63,343 nucleotides of DNA from Acidobacteriota bacterium (GCA_003222675.1 QHWT01000086.1:1-63343), one strand, 5' to 3'. Positions 17,175 to 25,814 are shown, counted from the stretch's first letter. Numbers and translations are program-made. The notes: generated from the letters alone by a model not told the origin.

Positions 17175-19313
17175 TTATCGGATTTGTCCGAGCGCGAACG
17201 CGGCCTGCTGGCGAACCGACGCGTTCGTATCCTTCAATGCGGTGGTCAGACCGTCGATCGCGCGCGGATCACGGATCTGGCCGAGCGCGAACACCGCCTG
17301 TTCGCGCACGTCGGCGTTCGCATCCTTCAGCGCGATGACGAGCGCTTCGACGGCCTTCGCGTCACGAAGTTGTCCAAGCGCGAACGCGGCCTGCTCGCGC
17401 ACGTCAGCCTTTTCATCCTTCAGGGCCGAGATGAGAGGCTCGACGGAGCGCCGATCGCGAATCTGTCCAAGCGCGAATGCCGCCTGCTCGCGCACATCCG
17501 CGTTCGTATCGTGGAGCGCCGAGGTGAGCGCGTCTATCCCGGCAGGGTCGCGCAGCTGACCGAGCGCAAACACCGCCTGCTCGCGGACGTCGGCGTCTGT
17601 ATCTTTCACCGCGCCGATCAGCGGCTCGACGGCGCGCCGATCGCGCATCTGGCCGAGACCGAACGCCGCCTGCTCGCGCACGTCTGCGCTGGCATCCTTC
17701 AGTGCCGTCATCAGCGGCTCGAAGATGCTCGGATCCCGCAATTGCACCAGCGCGTGCAGCGCGGTCTCGCGTACCTCTTTATCGGTGTCCTTGAGCGCTG
17801 CCGTCAACGCCGCAACCGTCCGCGGGTCGGCGATCGATTTCGGCTCCTTGGCATCCTGCGCTGATCCGCGTGCGTACGGCACCGCGTGCTCAACGATCGA
17901 CCCGACCATTCCTTGCAGCGCGCCCTGCGTGATGCCCTGCGCAACGCTCTGGGTCACGCCTTGCGTAACGCTCCGGGTAACACCTTGCGTGACGCCTTGG
18001 CTGACTCCCTGCGTGGCCGACTGCACGAGTCCCTGCACGGCCGCATTCACCGCTTCGTCTGCGGCTGCCTGCCTGGGGTACTGCTCGACAGGCCGCTCCG
18101 GCCGTGCCTGTGCCGGCGGCTGCCGCGGTGACGGCGCCGGGGCAGAAGCGGGAGACGGGATCGCCATCGCGACGGCAGGCGCGATGTTCGTCCGCGCCGC
18201 ATCGATTCGCGTGACGGCCTCCTTCGCCCACGGCTGAACGGACGCGACGGGAACGAGCATCAAGGCAAAGACGCTCGTCGTGAGTGCCGCGCGCATTCGC
18301 GTCAACCCGCCTCGGGGCACGCTCGGATCGAGGATCGCCATCAGGCGTCCTTCGAGCTGCGATCGGTGCGCCATGGCCAACGTCGCGCCGGCGAGCACCA
18401 CGGGGAAACGGCCCGCGCGCATGACGCGCGCAATCTCGAGCAGCTGGTCCGCGTAATCGGGGCCGCGGGTTCCGGAGACGAGGACGAGATCGTCGCAGGC
18501 GCGCTCGCGCTCCGTGCGGAGGCGCTTGACTGCAATCCACGCAAGCGGATTGAACCAGTAGGCCGCGCACGCGATCTGCGCGACGAGATGCGTGAGGCAA
18601 TCACGCCGCTTTACGTGCGCGAGCTCGTGCAGGACGACGATGCGAAGGCGGTCGGCTGGCCAGCCGTCCGCATCCACCGGTATGAGCACGGACGGACGGA
18701 AGACTCCCCACGCCATCGGCATGGATCCGATGCGCGTTCTGACGAATCGCACCTGCGGAATACCGAGGCCGCGCGCGAGCGACTGGGCCTCGGCCAGCCA
18801 CGGCGCATCGGTGATGACCGGCGTCTGCCGCGACATCCATTGCACGGCCGCGAGACCGAGCAACATGCGGAAGAGAATCGCGAATGCGCCGCACGCCCAG
18901 ATCGTCAGCAGGATCGTGGTCCAGGACAGCGTGCGGAGACTTTCGCCCCATGCCGGAAGCCACGAGATTTGTGGCGAAGAGGATCCGCGTGGCGACGACC
19001 CGGTCGATGCTGTTGACCGAGAGACCGAGCTGCGCGGCGTTCTAACCATGTCGCTGCCTTGAGGCGGAACGACACCATCGGCAGTGGAAACCACTGCGGA
19101 ATCCTGAATGCGAACGAGCGGCACTTCCCATCGTGGCAGCGCAAGCGCAAGTGCGGGCGCGGCCAGCGCGCCGACAAGACCCAGCGTCCAGACAAGGTGA
19201 CGCGCGGACGCGGACGCGCGCCGCAGCGCCGCCGCGATGAGCGCTGTCGCTCCCAGTACGATTGACGCCTTGACGAGCGCGTCGACAACGATCGGCGTTT
19301 CCATGAGGCCCAT
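17175..19313 (-). CDS. BlaR1/MecR1-type M56 metallopeptidase fused to seven HEAT repeats
   Basis: 712 residues. The N-terminal 360 residues form an integral membrane M56 peptidase: RHLVWTLGL helix at about 39, zinc motif HELAH at 229-233 and the third-ligand region ERERACDD at about 268-275. A Pro/Ala-rich linker and a stretch with a Gln-Gly-(Val/Ile)-Thr four-residue rhythm (about 431-468) lead into seven near-identical 31-residue HEAT repeats (499-712). In BlaR1 the sensor is a penicillin-binding domain; here HEAT repeats take its place. The gene begins 3 bases after the BlaI stop, so the protease and the repressor form a pair. An alternative start is ATG 19304. Confidence 0.92.
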   Translation of the reverse strand: MGLMETPIVVDALVKASIVLGATALIAAALRRASASARHLVWTLGLVGALAAPALALALPRWEVPLVRIQDSAVVSTADGVVPPQGSDMVRTPRSSVSRSTASTGSSPRGSSSPQISWLPAWGESLRTLSWTTILLTIWACGAFAILFRMLLGLAAVQWMSRQTPVITDAPWLAEAQSLARGLGIPQVRFVRTRIGSMPMAWGVFRPSVLIPVDADGWPADRLRIVVLHELAHVKRRDCLTHLVAQIACAAYWFNPLAWIAVKRLRTERERACDDLVLVSGTRGPDYADQLLEIARVMRAGRFPVVLAGATLAMAHRSQLEGRLMAILDPSVPRGGLTRMRAALTTSVFALMLVPVASVQPWAKEAVTRIDAARTNIAPAVAMAIPSPASAPAPSPRQPPAQARPERPVEQYPRQAAADEAVNAAVQGLVQSATQGVSQGVTQGVTRSVTQGVTQSVAQGITQGALQGMVGSIVEHAVPYARGSAQDAKEPKSIADPRTVAALTAALKDTDKEVRETALHALVQLRDPSIFEPLMTALKDASADVREQAAFGLGQMRDRRAVEPLIGAVKDTDADVREQAVFALGQLRDPAGIDALTSALHDTNADVREQAAFALGQIRDRRSVEPLISALKDEKADVREQAAFALGQLRDAKAVEALVIALKDANADVREQAVFALGQIRDPRAIDGLTTALKDTNASVRQQAAFALGQIR

Positions 19314-19316
19314 CTC

Positions 19317-19703
19317 TTACGCTCCGCTCTTCCGCGCCCCGTCGATCAACCGGGCGAGCCGATCGAGCTCTGCGGACGAAAGCTTCGTCGATGACTCGTC
19401 GAGCAGCGCCGAGATCGCCTGTTCGGCTGAGCCGTCAAAAAATGTCTGGAGAATGTGCCGCAGGGCCGACCGCTTCGCATTGTCGCGCGCCAGTGTTGGC
19501 AGGTATACGTATCGCGGCCCGTCCTGTTCGTGCCGCACGTGCCCCTTCTCCTCGAGAATCCTGAGCAGCGCCCGGACGGCCGAATAGCTCGGCGGCTCAG
19601 GCAGCGCGGTCTGCACTTCGGCCGCGGTCGATCGGCCGTTCATATAAAGGATGTCGAGAATCTGCCGCTCGCGGCGGCTCAAATCACGATGAGCAATGGT
19701 CAT
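19317..19703 (-). CDS. BlaI/MecI-family transcriptional repressor
   Basis: About 128 residues from ATG 19703 (open frame extends to 19730). A winged helix with LSRRERQILDILYMNGRSTAAEVQ and PPSYSAVRALLRILEEKGHVRHE is typical of BlaI/MecI, followed by a dimerising tail with FFDGSAEQAISALLDESS. BlaI dimers repress their own operon until the M56 partner cleaves them. The M56-HEAT gene follows by 3 bases. A perfect inverted repeat overlapping the -10 box upstream is the likely operator. Confidence 0.93.
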   Translation of the reverse strand: MTIAHRDLSRRERQILDILYMNGRSTAAEVQTALPEPPSYSAVRALLRILEEKGHVRHEQDGPRYVYLPTLARDNAKRSALRHILQTFFDGSAEQAISALLDESSTKLSSAELDRLARLIDGARKSGA

Positions 19704-19756
19704 TGGCGTCCCCGGTCCCGGTTCACACAAGGCTTAGACGGCAGCGGGGCCCAAAA

Positions 19757-19794
19757 GGTGCTACGAAAATAGCACCAGGGGAAAAAATTAGCAA
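19757..19794 (-). promoter_or_regulatory. Promoter with BlaI-type operator for the BlaI/M56-HEAT operon
   Basis: Minus strand: -35 TTGCTA (19789-19794), 17-base spacer, -10 TATTTT (19766-19771). A perfect inverted repeat GGTGCTA-CGAAAA-TAGCACC (19757-19776) covers the -10 element, so a bound dimer would block polymerase. The site differs from the TACA/TGTA dyad of staphylococcal BlaI but has similar overall geometry. The leader to ATG 19703 is about 60 bases. Confidence 0.6.
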
Positions 19795-19845
19795 ATACCC
19801 CCGATTGGACCGTTCCGACATCTGACATAAGATGGCGCGCTGTGC

Positions 19846-20071
19846 GTGTTGCGGTGGAACCGCAGCACCTTGATCGGCTCCCGCATCTGGCTCGTGAAGC
19901 TCGGCGTGAATGGCCCGCCCGTCAGCCATAGGCCCTTCATCGAAGGATGGCTGCGCGGCGATGCCGCGCGGACGGCCGGCGGACGTGCTCGTGATGTCCG
20001 ACGGCACGTTGCTGGTATCAGACGACACGGCAAATGTCATTGACCGCGTCTCGTACGCGGGAGGCAGGTAA
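19846..20071 (+). pseudogene. 3' remnant of a PQQ-dependent sugar dehydrogenase (YliI/GDH-like)
   Basis: Two frames together give the end of a PQQ sugar dehydrogenase propeller: WNRSTLIGSRIWLVKL, PFIEGWLRGDAARTA in one frame (19846-20043), then after a one-base shift PADVLVMSDGTLLVSDDTAN and VSYAGGR, ending at TAA 20069-20071. The HGSWNR/VLVxxDGxLLVSDD signature is typical for this family. No upstream part of the gene is present, so this is a fragment left by deletion. MscL starts five bases after it. Confidence 0.7.
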
Positions 20072-20076
20072 CGCGC

Positions 20077-20517
20077 ATGTGGAAGGAATTTCGGGAATTC
20101 GCCGCGCGCGGGAACGTGATCGACCTCGCCGTCGCCGTCGTCATCGGCGCCGCGTTCGGAAAGATCATCACGTCGCTCGTCAACGACATCGTCATGCCTC
20201 CGATTGGCATGGCGCTCGGGCGTGTTGACTTCAAGAACCTGTTCGTCACGCTCACCGGCCAGCAGTTCGCCTCGCTGGCCGACGCGCAGAAAGCGGGGGC
20301 GCCGACCATAAATTACGGCATCTTCCTGAACACGATTCTCGAATTCCTGATCGTGGCGTTCGTAGTCTTTCTGCTCGTGCGTCAGATCAACCGCATGAAG
20401 CAGCCCGTGCCGGCGGCGCCTGAAAAGCCGGTCCGCGACTGCCCGTTCTGCGCCACTCGCATTCCCGCGGCAGCGACGCGGTGCCCGGCGTGCACGTCGG
20501 AACTCGCGACACGATAG
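20077..20517 (+). CDS. mscL: Large-conductance mechanosensitive channel MscL with C-terminal zinc ribbon
   Basis: 146 residues. The N-terminal helix [21 protein letters not shown] with [22 protein letters not shown] is the MscL pore helix; a periplasmic loop and the second helix ([24 protein letters not shown]) follow. MscL opens under membrane tension and releases osmolytes during osmotic down-shock. In place of the usual short C-terminal bundle there is a zinc ribbon, Cys 122, 125, 136 and 139 (CPFC...CPAC), seen in some MscL proteins and perhaps a redox- or zinc-dependent lid. It is a single gene downstream of a pseudogene. Confidence 0.95.
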   Translation: MWKEFREFAARGNVIDLAVAVVIGAAFGKIITSLVNDIVMPPIGMALGRVDFKNLFVTLTGQQFASLADAQKAGAPTINYGIFLNTILEFLIVAFVVFLLVRQINRMKQPVPAAPEKPVRDCPFCATRIPAAATRCPACTSELATR

Positions 20518-20649
20518 CGCGAACACCGTCCATGCCAGATTAGAGCCGCGAGGGGATACAGCGAAACCACCGTCGTCAATGACGATTCTTTTATCGGGTC
20601 CATCGCGCCGTGGCGACGTCTGGCATATTGCGCGCGCCTCGGGGAATCG

Positions 20650-22497
20650 TCATAGACCGAAGCAGAGGATGTTCGGTCCGGCGGCGACGGCGACGTACTG
20701 CTTGCCGGCCACGGCGAACGTCATTGGCGAGGCTTTCATGCGCACGTTCGTCGGGAAGTGCCAAAGCGCTTTGCCGTTGCCCTGATCGACTGCCGCGAAG
20801 CCGCCGTTGGGCTGACCGTAGAAAATCAGGCCGCCGGCCGTGGCCAGCACGCCGCTCCATGTCTTCGCGCGCGCCGCGCCCGGTTGCGGCACCTCCCACG
20901 CGATGTCGCCGGTCTCGATGTTCACCGCGCGCAGAAAGCGCTGGCCGGTCTGATCGGGGTAGCCGCCGGGCTTGTTGCCGACGCACTCTTCCAACGCGAG
21001 GAAGTAGTAGAGCCGTGTCTGCGGTGAGTACGCTGTCGAGGACCAGTTGGCGGCATCGCTTGGGCAGCCGCGTGGATCTTTCACTACCGGCCGCCCGTCG
21101 AGTCCTATGCGCGACGCCCAGTCCACACGGCGGAGAAACGGCTTCGCCAGAAGCACTTTCCCGTTCGTCCGATCCAGCACGTAGAAGAAGCCGTTGCGAT
21201 CGGCGTGAAGCAGGAGTGCAGAAGGCTTGCCTTGGTAGACCGTGTCGACCAGCACGTTCGGCTCGGTTGCATCGCGGTCGTTCAGATCGTGAGGCGTGAA
21301 CTGGTAATGCCACTTCAATTCGCCGGTCCTGGCATTCAGAGCGAGCACGCAGTTGGTGTAGAGATTGTCGCCGGGGCGATCGACGTCGTTGGAATCCGGC
21401 CATGGGTTGCCGGTGGCCCAATAGAGAGTGTCCGACGCTGCGTCGTACGAGCCGGTGAGCCACGTGGACCCGCCGCCCGTGACAGGCTCCGTGCCTTGCC
21501 ACGTTTCGCTGCCGGGCTCGCCGCGACGCGGCACCGTCCAGGTCCGCCATACCACCGCGCCGGTCTCAACTGCGAACGCCGCGACGAACCCGCGAATCCC
21601 GTGGTCCGCGCCGGCGACGCCGGCGACAACAGTGTCGTGAACGATGAGCGGCGCGATGGTGCCGCCGAAGTGCTGCCCGGTTGTGTCCGGCGCCATCTGC
21701 ATTTCCCAAAACAGCTTGCCACTGGCGCGATCCAGCGCGAGCAAGTGTGCGTTGTCCGTGACGAAATAGATCTTGTCGCGAAGCAGCGCGACGCCGCGGT
21801 TGGTGCCCAGCCGGGCGTCGCCGACCATACCGGCGCTGGGCGGGCGCGAGTACTGCCAGAGCTGGCCGCCCGTCTGGGCGTCGATGGCGATCACTTGGTT
21901 GGGTGCTGTGACATACAGCACACCGTCCGCCGCCAGCGGCGTTGTCTCGAGCCCGAAATACTGAATAGGGAACACCCACTTCAGCTTGAGCGTGGCCACA
22001 TTGGCCGTCGTGATCTGCTCGAGCGGGCTGTACCGATTGCCAGAATCCGAGCCGTTGTAGGTGCGCCAGTCTCCCGGTTGTGGCGCGCCCCACGTGATCG
22101 GAGTCGTTGGGGCGATTGGGGCCGGCTTCGTGATGGTGTCAACGTTGAGACGCAGCAGGTAGCGGACGAGCACCGCGCGATCGCTCACGGACAGGTCGGC
22201 GAAGGACGGCATGCCCGCGGCCACGTTGCCGCGCTGCAGGTATGCCGTCAGCTGGTCGGGCGACTGTTCCGCCACCCGCTGATTCATCGCGAGCGCCGGT
22301 CCTTTCGCGGTGCCAAGGCCTTCTTCCCCATGGCAGCCCGCACACTGCACGGCGAACAAGGGCGGAGCCTGCACTTGTGGTGATGGAGTGGCGCGCACCG
22401 CTGCGACCGTCCCATCCGTCCAAATAGGGAACGTCAAGGCCGCGCCGACGATTAGCGCCAACATCGGGAAGGACAGACGAAGGATTCGCTCCAGCAT
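20650..22497 (-). CDS. PQQ-dependent dehydrogenase (quinoprotein) with N-terminal cytochrome c domain
   Basis: 615 residues: signal/anchor helix (LRLSFPMLALIVGAALTF), a cytochrome c domain with CAGCH haem motif (Cys52, Cys55, His56) and a later Met ligand in AAGMPSF, then an eight-bladed PQQ propeller (WRTYNGSDSGNRYSPLEQI, WATGNPWPDSND, HYQFTPHDLNDRD). Such periplasmic enzymes oxidise alcohols or sugars and pass electrons to a cytochrome. Usually the haem domain is C-terminal in alcohol dehydrogenases; here it is N-terminal. I do not see the adjacent-cysteine disulfide typical of methanol dehydrogenases. A GGAGG site precedes the ATG at 22497. Confidence 0.88.
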   Translation of the reverse strand: MLERILRLSFPMLALIVGAALTFPIWTDGTVAAVRATPSPQVQAPPLFAVQCAGCHGEEGLGTAKGPALAMNQRVAEQSPDQLTAYLQRGNVAAGMPSFADLSVSDRAVLVRYLLRLNVDTITKPAPIAPTTPITWGAPQPGDWRTYNGSDSGNRYSPLEQITTANVATLKLKWVFPIQYFGLETTPLAADGVLYVTAPNQVIAIDAQTGGQLWQYSRPPSAGMVGDARLGTNRGVALLRDKIYFVTDNAHLLALDRASGKLFWEMQMAPDTTGQHFGGTIAPLIVHDTVVAGVAGADHGIRGFVAAFAVETGAVVWRTWTVPRRGEPGSETWQGTEPVTGGGSTWLTGSYDAASDTLYWATGNPWPDSNDVDRPGDNLYTNCVLALNARTGELKWHYQFTPHDLNDRDATEPNVLVDTVYQGKPSALLLHADRNGFFYVLDRTNGKVLLAKPFLRRVDWASRIGLDGRPVVKDPRGCPSDAANWSSTAYSPQTRLYYFLALEECVGNKPGGYPDQTGQRFLRAVNIETGDIAWEVPQPGAARAKTWSGVLATAGGLIFYGQPNGGFAAVDQGNGKALWHFPTNVRMKASPMTFAVAGKQYVAVAAGPNILCFGL

Positions 22498-22632
22498 GGG
22501 GAGTCCTCCAAGCAGTCTGTTTCCTGGACTGCTGTGGCGTTCTCGCGATTCTACGCTGGCAGAGACCGTGACGAGAGATCGGGATCGACACGATCGGGCG
22601 GCGCGAATGTCCTCGGTTATCGAACTTTCACG

Positions 22633-22728
22633 GTGAGACTGCTGCTTGCGGTTGCCGTTACGGCGTGTCTTGCTTCGGGCGCGCGCCGCGCGGCGTCGAT
22701 CGATCCGATGGATGCCGTGCGAACGAGT
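22633..22728 (+). pseudogene. C-terminal tail remnant of an ADOP permease
   Basis: The plus strand between two minus-strand genes reads VRLLLAVAVTACLASG then ARRAASIDPMDAVRTS. This matches the end of ADOP proteins in the window (last helix, then [17 protein letters not shown]-like). Nothing else of the gene is visible upstream, where the PQQ dehydrogenase start lies. It is a short orphan fragment marking a past deletion or insertion. Confidence 0.55.
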
Positions 22729-22745
22729 GACGGTGGCGCACACAC

Positions 22746-23924
22746 TCACGACCTGCGTCGAAACAGAAAAATCCCCCCCGCGACGCCGAGTCCGATCGCG
22801 AACGCGGCCCATTCAGCGAGCGTGACGCTCGTCAGCATCCAGCCGATCACGACAAACGCCAGCACGATCACCAATGTGGGCGCCGGGACTCTGAAGGGGG
22901 TGCCGCCGGCCTGCACATCGCGGCGGCGGAGCTGCCACGTCGCGAGGCAGCACGCCCCGTACAGCACGAGCGTGGAGAGGTTGGCCAGAATCGCGAGCCG
23001 CTCGAATGTGCTGGTGATCGCGAGCACGAGCACGATCGCGCACTGTAAGAGGATCGCAGCGACCGGCGATCGACGCACTGGATGGAGGCGCGCGAGCGCC
23101 GACGGCAGGAATCCGTCGCGCGCGAACGCGAACAGGGCGCGCGGCGTGGCCAGGATCATCGCGCCGGCGTGGCCGAGCATGGATATCACGGCGCCGATGA
23201 GGAGCAGATTTCTCGCCCATCCGCCAAGCGCCACGCCTGCGGCCTCCGCCAGCGGCGCGGCCTTCGAGGTCGCGAGCGCCGGCCCCAGCACGCCCTGGGC
23301 CACGAACTGCAAGGAGGCGTACAGCACAGTGATGGCTGCCATCGCGATGAAGATCGCACGCGGCACCGTGCGCGCCGGCTCCCTCACTTCGCCGCCCGGC
23401 ACGAGCGCCCCTTCGATCCCCGCAAACGCGAAGATCAGCAGGATGCTGCTCCGCGCCAGCGTCGGCATATCCGGCGGATTGGCGATCGCGAGGTTGTCCG
23501 GGTCGATCGCGAATATGCCGCCGGCGATGAGAAGCAGCAGCGGCAGGATCTTCGCGACGGTCAGCGCGCTGTTCACGCGCGCGCCGCGCTCGACGCCCAG
23601 GATGTTGATGGTCGCGAACACAGCGTAGATCGCGACGAGCACGGCCGCCGACGACCCGCGCGACGCGAGCGCCGGTACGAGCGCGCCGAGACTCGCGACG
23701 AGCACGGTCGCCACCGCCGCCATCGCGAACGTCAGCAGCATCCACAGCAGGAATCCCGCAAGGAATCCCACGAACGGTCCGAACGCGACCTCGACATAGG
23801 CATATGGCCCGCCCGTCATCGACACGCGGCTGCCGGCCTCCGCCAGGCATAAGACGATGAGGCCCATCGCGATGGCGCAAAGCACGTACGCGATGGGCGC
23901 GGTCGCGCCGAGCGTGGCCGCCAT
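22746..23924 (-). CDS. APC-family amino acid permease, start region abnormal
   Basis: 392 residues from ATG 23924 with about 11 hydrophobic segments, ending LGVAGGIFLFRRRS. Conserved APC motifs include MTGGPYAYVEVAFGPFVGFLAG and FAFAGIEGALVPGGEV. The first helix of the family, RSIGTFALAASIVNLTIGAG plus IFRLPAD, is encoded in the same frame upstream (open to 24062) but no ATG, GTG or TTG exists there; only CTG, ATC or ATT could start it, while a GTG one frame away overlaps the in-frame TAG at 24063-24065. Starting at 23924 would remove the substrate-binding GAG motif. Either a rare start codon is used or a frameshift has damaged the gene. Confidence 0.8.
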   Translation of the reverse strand: MAATLGATAPIAYVLCAIAMGLIVLCLAEAGSRVSMTGGPYAYVEVAFGPFVGFLAGFLLWMLLTFAMAAVATVLVASLGALVPALASRGSSAAVLVAIYAVFATINILGVERGARVNSALTVAKILPLLLLIAGGIFAIDPDNLAIANPPDMPTLARSSILLIFAFAGIEGALVPGGEVREPARTVPRAIFIAMAAITVLYASLQFVAQGVLGPALATSKAAPLAEAAGVALGGWARNLLLIGAVISMLGHAGAMILATPRALFAFARDGFLPSALARLHPVRRSPVAAILLQCAIVLVLAITSTFERLAILANLSTLVLYGACCLATWQLRRRDVQAGGTPFRVPAPTLVIVLAFVVIGWMLTSVTLAEWAAFAIGLGVAGGIFLFRRRS

Positions 23925-24351
23925 GTCCGCCGGCAGCCGGAAGATGCCGGCGCCAATCGTGAGGTTGACGATGCTCGCGGCCAGGGCGAAGGTGCCGATG
24001 GAACGAAGAAGGGACGATTCGGACGACGAGGCGCGCGGCTGGTCGGTCAGAGTGATGGGACACTAACACGGGCGTGTCCAGCCGTTGCCGCGACGCCGGA
24101 GGCCGCGTTCTCGACCCGACGCTCAAGCCGGTGGAAACCGGGAAGGCGCCCGGCAAGAACAAGTAGGGGCGACACAGTGGCCCCTCCCGATCGTTGACAA
24201 GGACGGAGCCGAGAAGTGGCTGGTAGGGCAGGCACCGCCGCTTTGACCGGCGCTGCTGGCGCTCGACACCGCGTCCATCGAGACGGCGCGACCATCGACC
24301 GGCCGCCCGGACATCATGACGATTGGCGCCTGAGTCGCATCGCCATCCGAG
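23925..24351. other. Gap between APC permease and beta-propeller gene
   Basis: Bases 23925-24062 hold the in-frame first helix of the APC permease. The remaining 290 bases are open in several frames but show no recognisable protein, RNA or repeat. Confidence 0.4.
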
Positions 24352-25371
24352 TCAGCGTCCAGTCGCGTCGTTTTCGATCACCATCAACGTGAACGATCCA
24401 GGCAGCACCGGTCCGCGCCCGCGTCCACTCGCCGGAGCGGGGCCAAACTTTGCGGAGACCAGAAACAGCCGGTGATTGGTGGGATCGAGTCCCATGTTCC
24501 GCGCCGCCGGTGCGGTTTGGACCGTCTGCGCGACATGATACTGGTCGGGCGCATCCTGATGCACGACGGTGAGGGTGCCGTCGGCGTTCGAGGCGAACAC
24601 ATCCCCGGACGCTGCGTCGAACGCGGTGCCATCGACACCCGCCCCAATCGGTACCGTGGCGACCACCTTCCCGGCTTGATAATCCGACACGGCCATCACG
24701 CTGCTGCGGCACCCGCTGAACAAGCGATGGTGCGCGGTGTCAATGGCCATCGCGACCGGCTGCTTGCACGGGGCGGTCGACCACCGGCGCGCGACGGTCG
24801 CGAACTTCGCGTCGATCTCGACGACCTCGCTAGTGTCGGTGAGATTCGCGTACACCTTGCCATCGCCGGCCGACGCGCCGTACTCGGGTTTGCCGCCGAG
24901 CGGAATGTTCGTAACCAGCGTGCCCGGCTGCGGATCGATCACGGTCGACGAGTGCGCGTCGCCATTGAACGTAAAGACGCGATTCGAAGCGCTGTCGTAG
25001 ATGATCGCATCGGCGTCCTCGGCCGCCGGAATCCGGCTCAGGACCTTGAACGTCTTCAGATCGAACATCACGACCGACCGATCGTTGCCGGACGTCGCGA
25101 ATCCGTGGCTCGCCGCAGGCACAACGGCGGTCCCGTGCGCGCCCTGGATCCCGGTGACTTCGCCGAGCAGAGTCCCGGTGTCCTCGTCGACCACCATCAC
25201 GCGATTCTGTCGACCGATGAACAGCCGGTGGTTCGGCGGATCCGGGACGATGTAGTCCCAGTTGCCGTCGCCGCCGAGCGTATACGTGTGCGTGATGCGG
25301 TACGCCGCCGATGACTGCGCGAGGAGCGGCGCCGCGGCGGCCAGCCCGACGACGAGCGCGATCTGTCGCAT
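24352..25371 (-). CDS. Secreted YncE-type beta-propeller protein
   Basis: About 339 residues with signal peptide MRQIALVVGLAAAAPLLAQ and a seven-bladed YVTN/YncE-like propeller: repeated NHRLFIGRQNRVMVVDEDTG, SNRVFTFNGDAHSSTVIDPQ and HHRLFSGCRSSVMAV units. Members of this group are periplasmic or extracellular and often bind ligands or partners; the exact role is unknown. An AGGAGG ribosome binding site sits 5 bases before the ATG at 25371, which settles the start although the frame is open to 25551. The gene stands alone on the minus strand. Confidence 0.85.
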   Translation of the reverse strand: MRQIALVVGLAAAAPLLAQSSAAYRITHTYTLGGDGNWDYIVPDPPNHRLFIGRQNRVMVVDEDTGTLLGEVTGIQGAHGTAVVPAASHGFATSGNDRSVVMFDLKTFKVLSRIPAAEDADAIIYDSASNRVFTFNGDAHSSTVIDPQPGTLVTNIPLGGKPEYGASAGDGKVYANLTDTSEVVEIDAKFATVARRWSTAPCKQPVAMAIDTAHHRLFSGCRSSVMAVSDYQAGKVVATVPIGAGVDGTAFDAASGDVFASNADGTLTVVHQDAPDQYHVAQTVQTAPAARNMGLDPTNHRLFLVSAKFGPAPASGRGRGPVLPGSFTLMVIENDATGR

Positions 25372-25396
25372 GGATCCTCCTTTTCTTCGGAGCAGT

Positions 25397-25700
25397 CTAG
25401 CCGACTGCGTGTCCCGGCGCGCTTTGCTCCGCCGGCGACCAGATGAATATGAACAGCAGATGACGACCGATTGGTTCGGTACAGACTCGATCGCAGATCG
25501 AGCAGACCGATTGACCCGGCAGCCTGCGCTCGGCCGGAACGTTTCGTCCACCGAGAACTGTGAGAGGGATGTGGAACATGATTCGTGGTGCAGTGTTCAA
25601 CAGATTGAACACCTCCACGATACCGCCCACCTGTGCTCGACCGACCTGAAGGTGTTTCTCGAGATGCGCGTCCAGCGTCGCTGCCCACGAGGGATCCGAA
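25397..25700 (-). pseudogene. C-terminal remnant of a TonB-dependent outer membrane receptor
   Basis: One frame reads LDAHLEKHLQVGRAQVGGIV and EVFNLLNT (25586-25675), the conserved pattern near the end of large TonB-dependent (Oar-like) receptors, where two barrel strands are joined by a turn ending in FNLLNT. The expected last strands after it are scrambled and no barrel can be read upstream. I take it as a decayed 3' fragment. Confidence 0.45.
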
Positions 25701-25814
25701 TCGGACGCACGAATGTGGTTCAACAGTTTTTCGCCGATCAGATCTCCGGGCGCCTTACCCGGTTCCGGTCCTCCGCAAATCAGCTCGACGCCATTGTCGT
25801 CCCGGCGGCTGACG

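Noticed and set aside
17200-17830. CRISPR-like periodic repeats
   Set aside because: The 93-base period is continuous coding HEAT sequence with no spacers.
17160-17864. Plus-strand open frame with regular repeats opposite the HEAT array
   Set aside because: The regularity is only the reverse of the 93-base HEAT units; no signal, fold or start site supports it.
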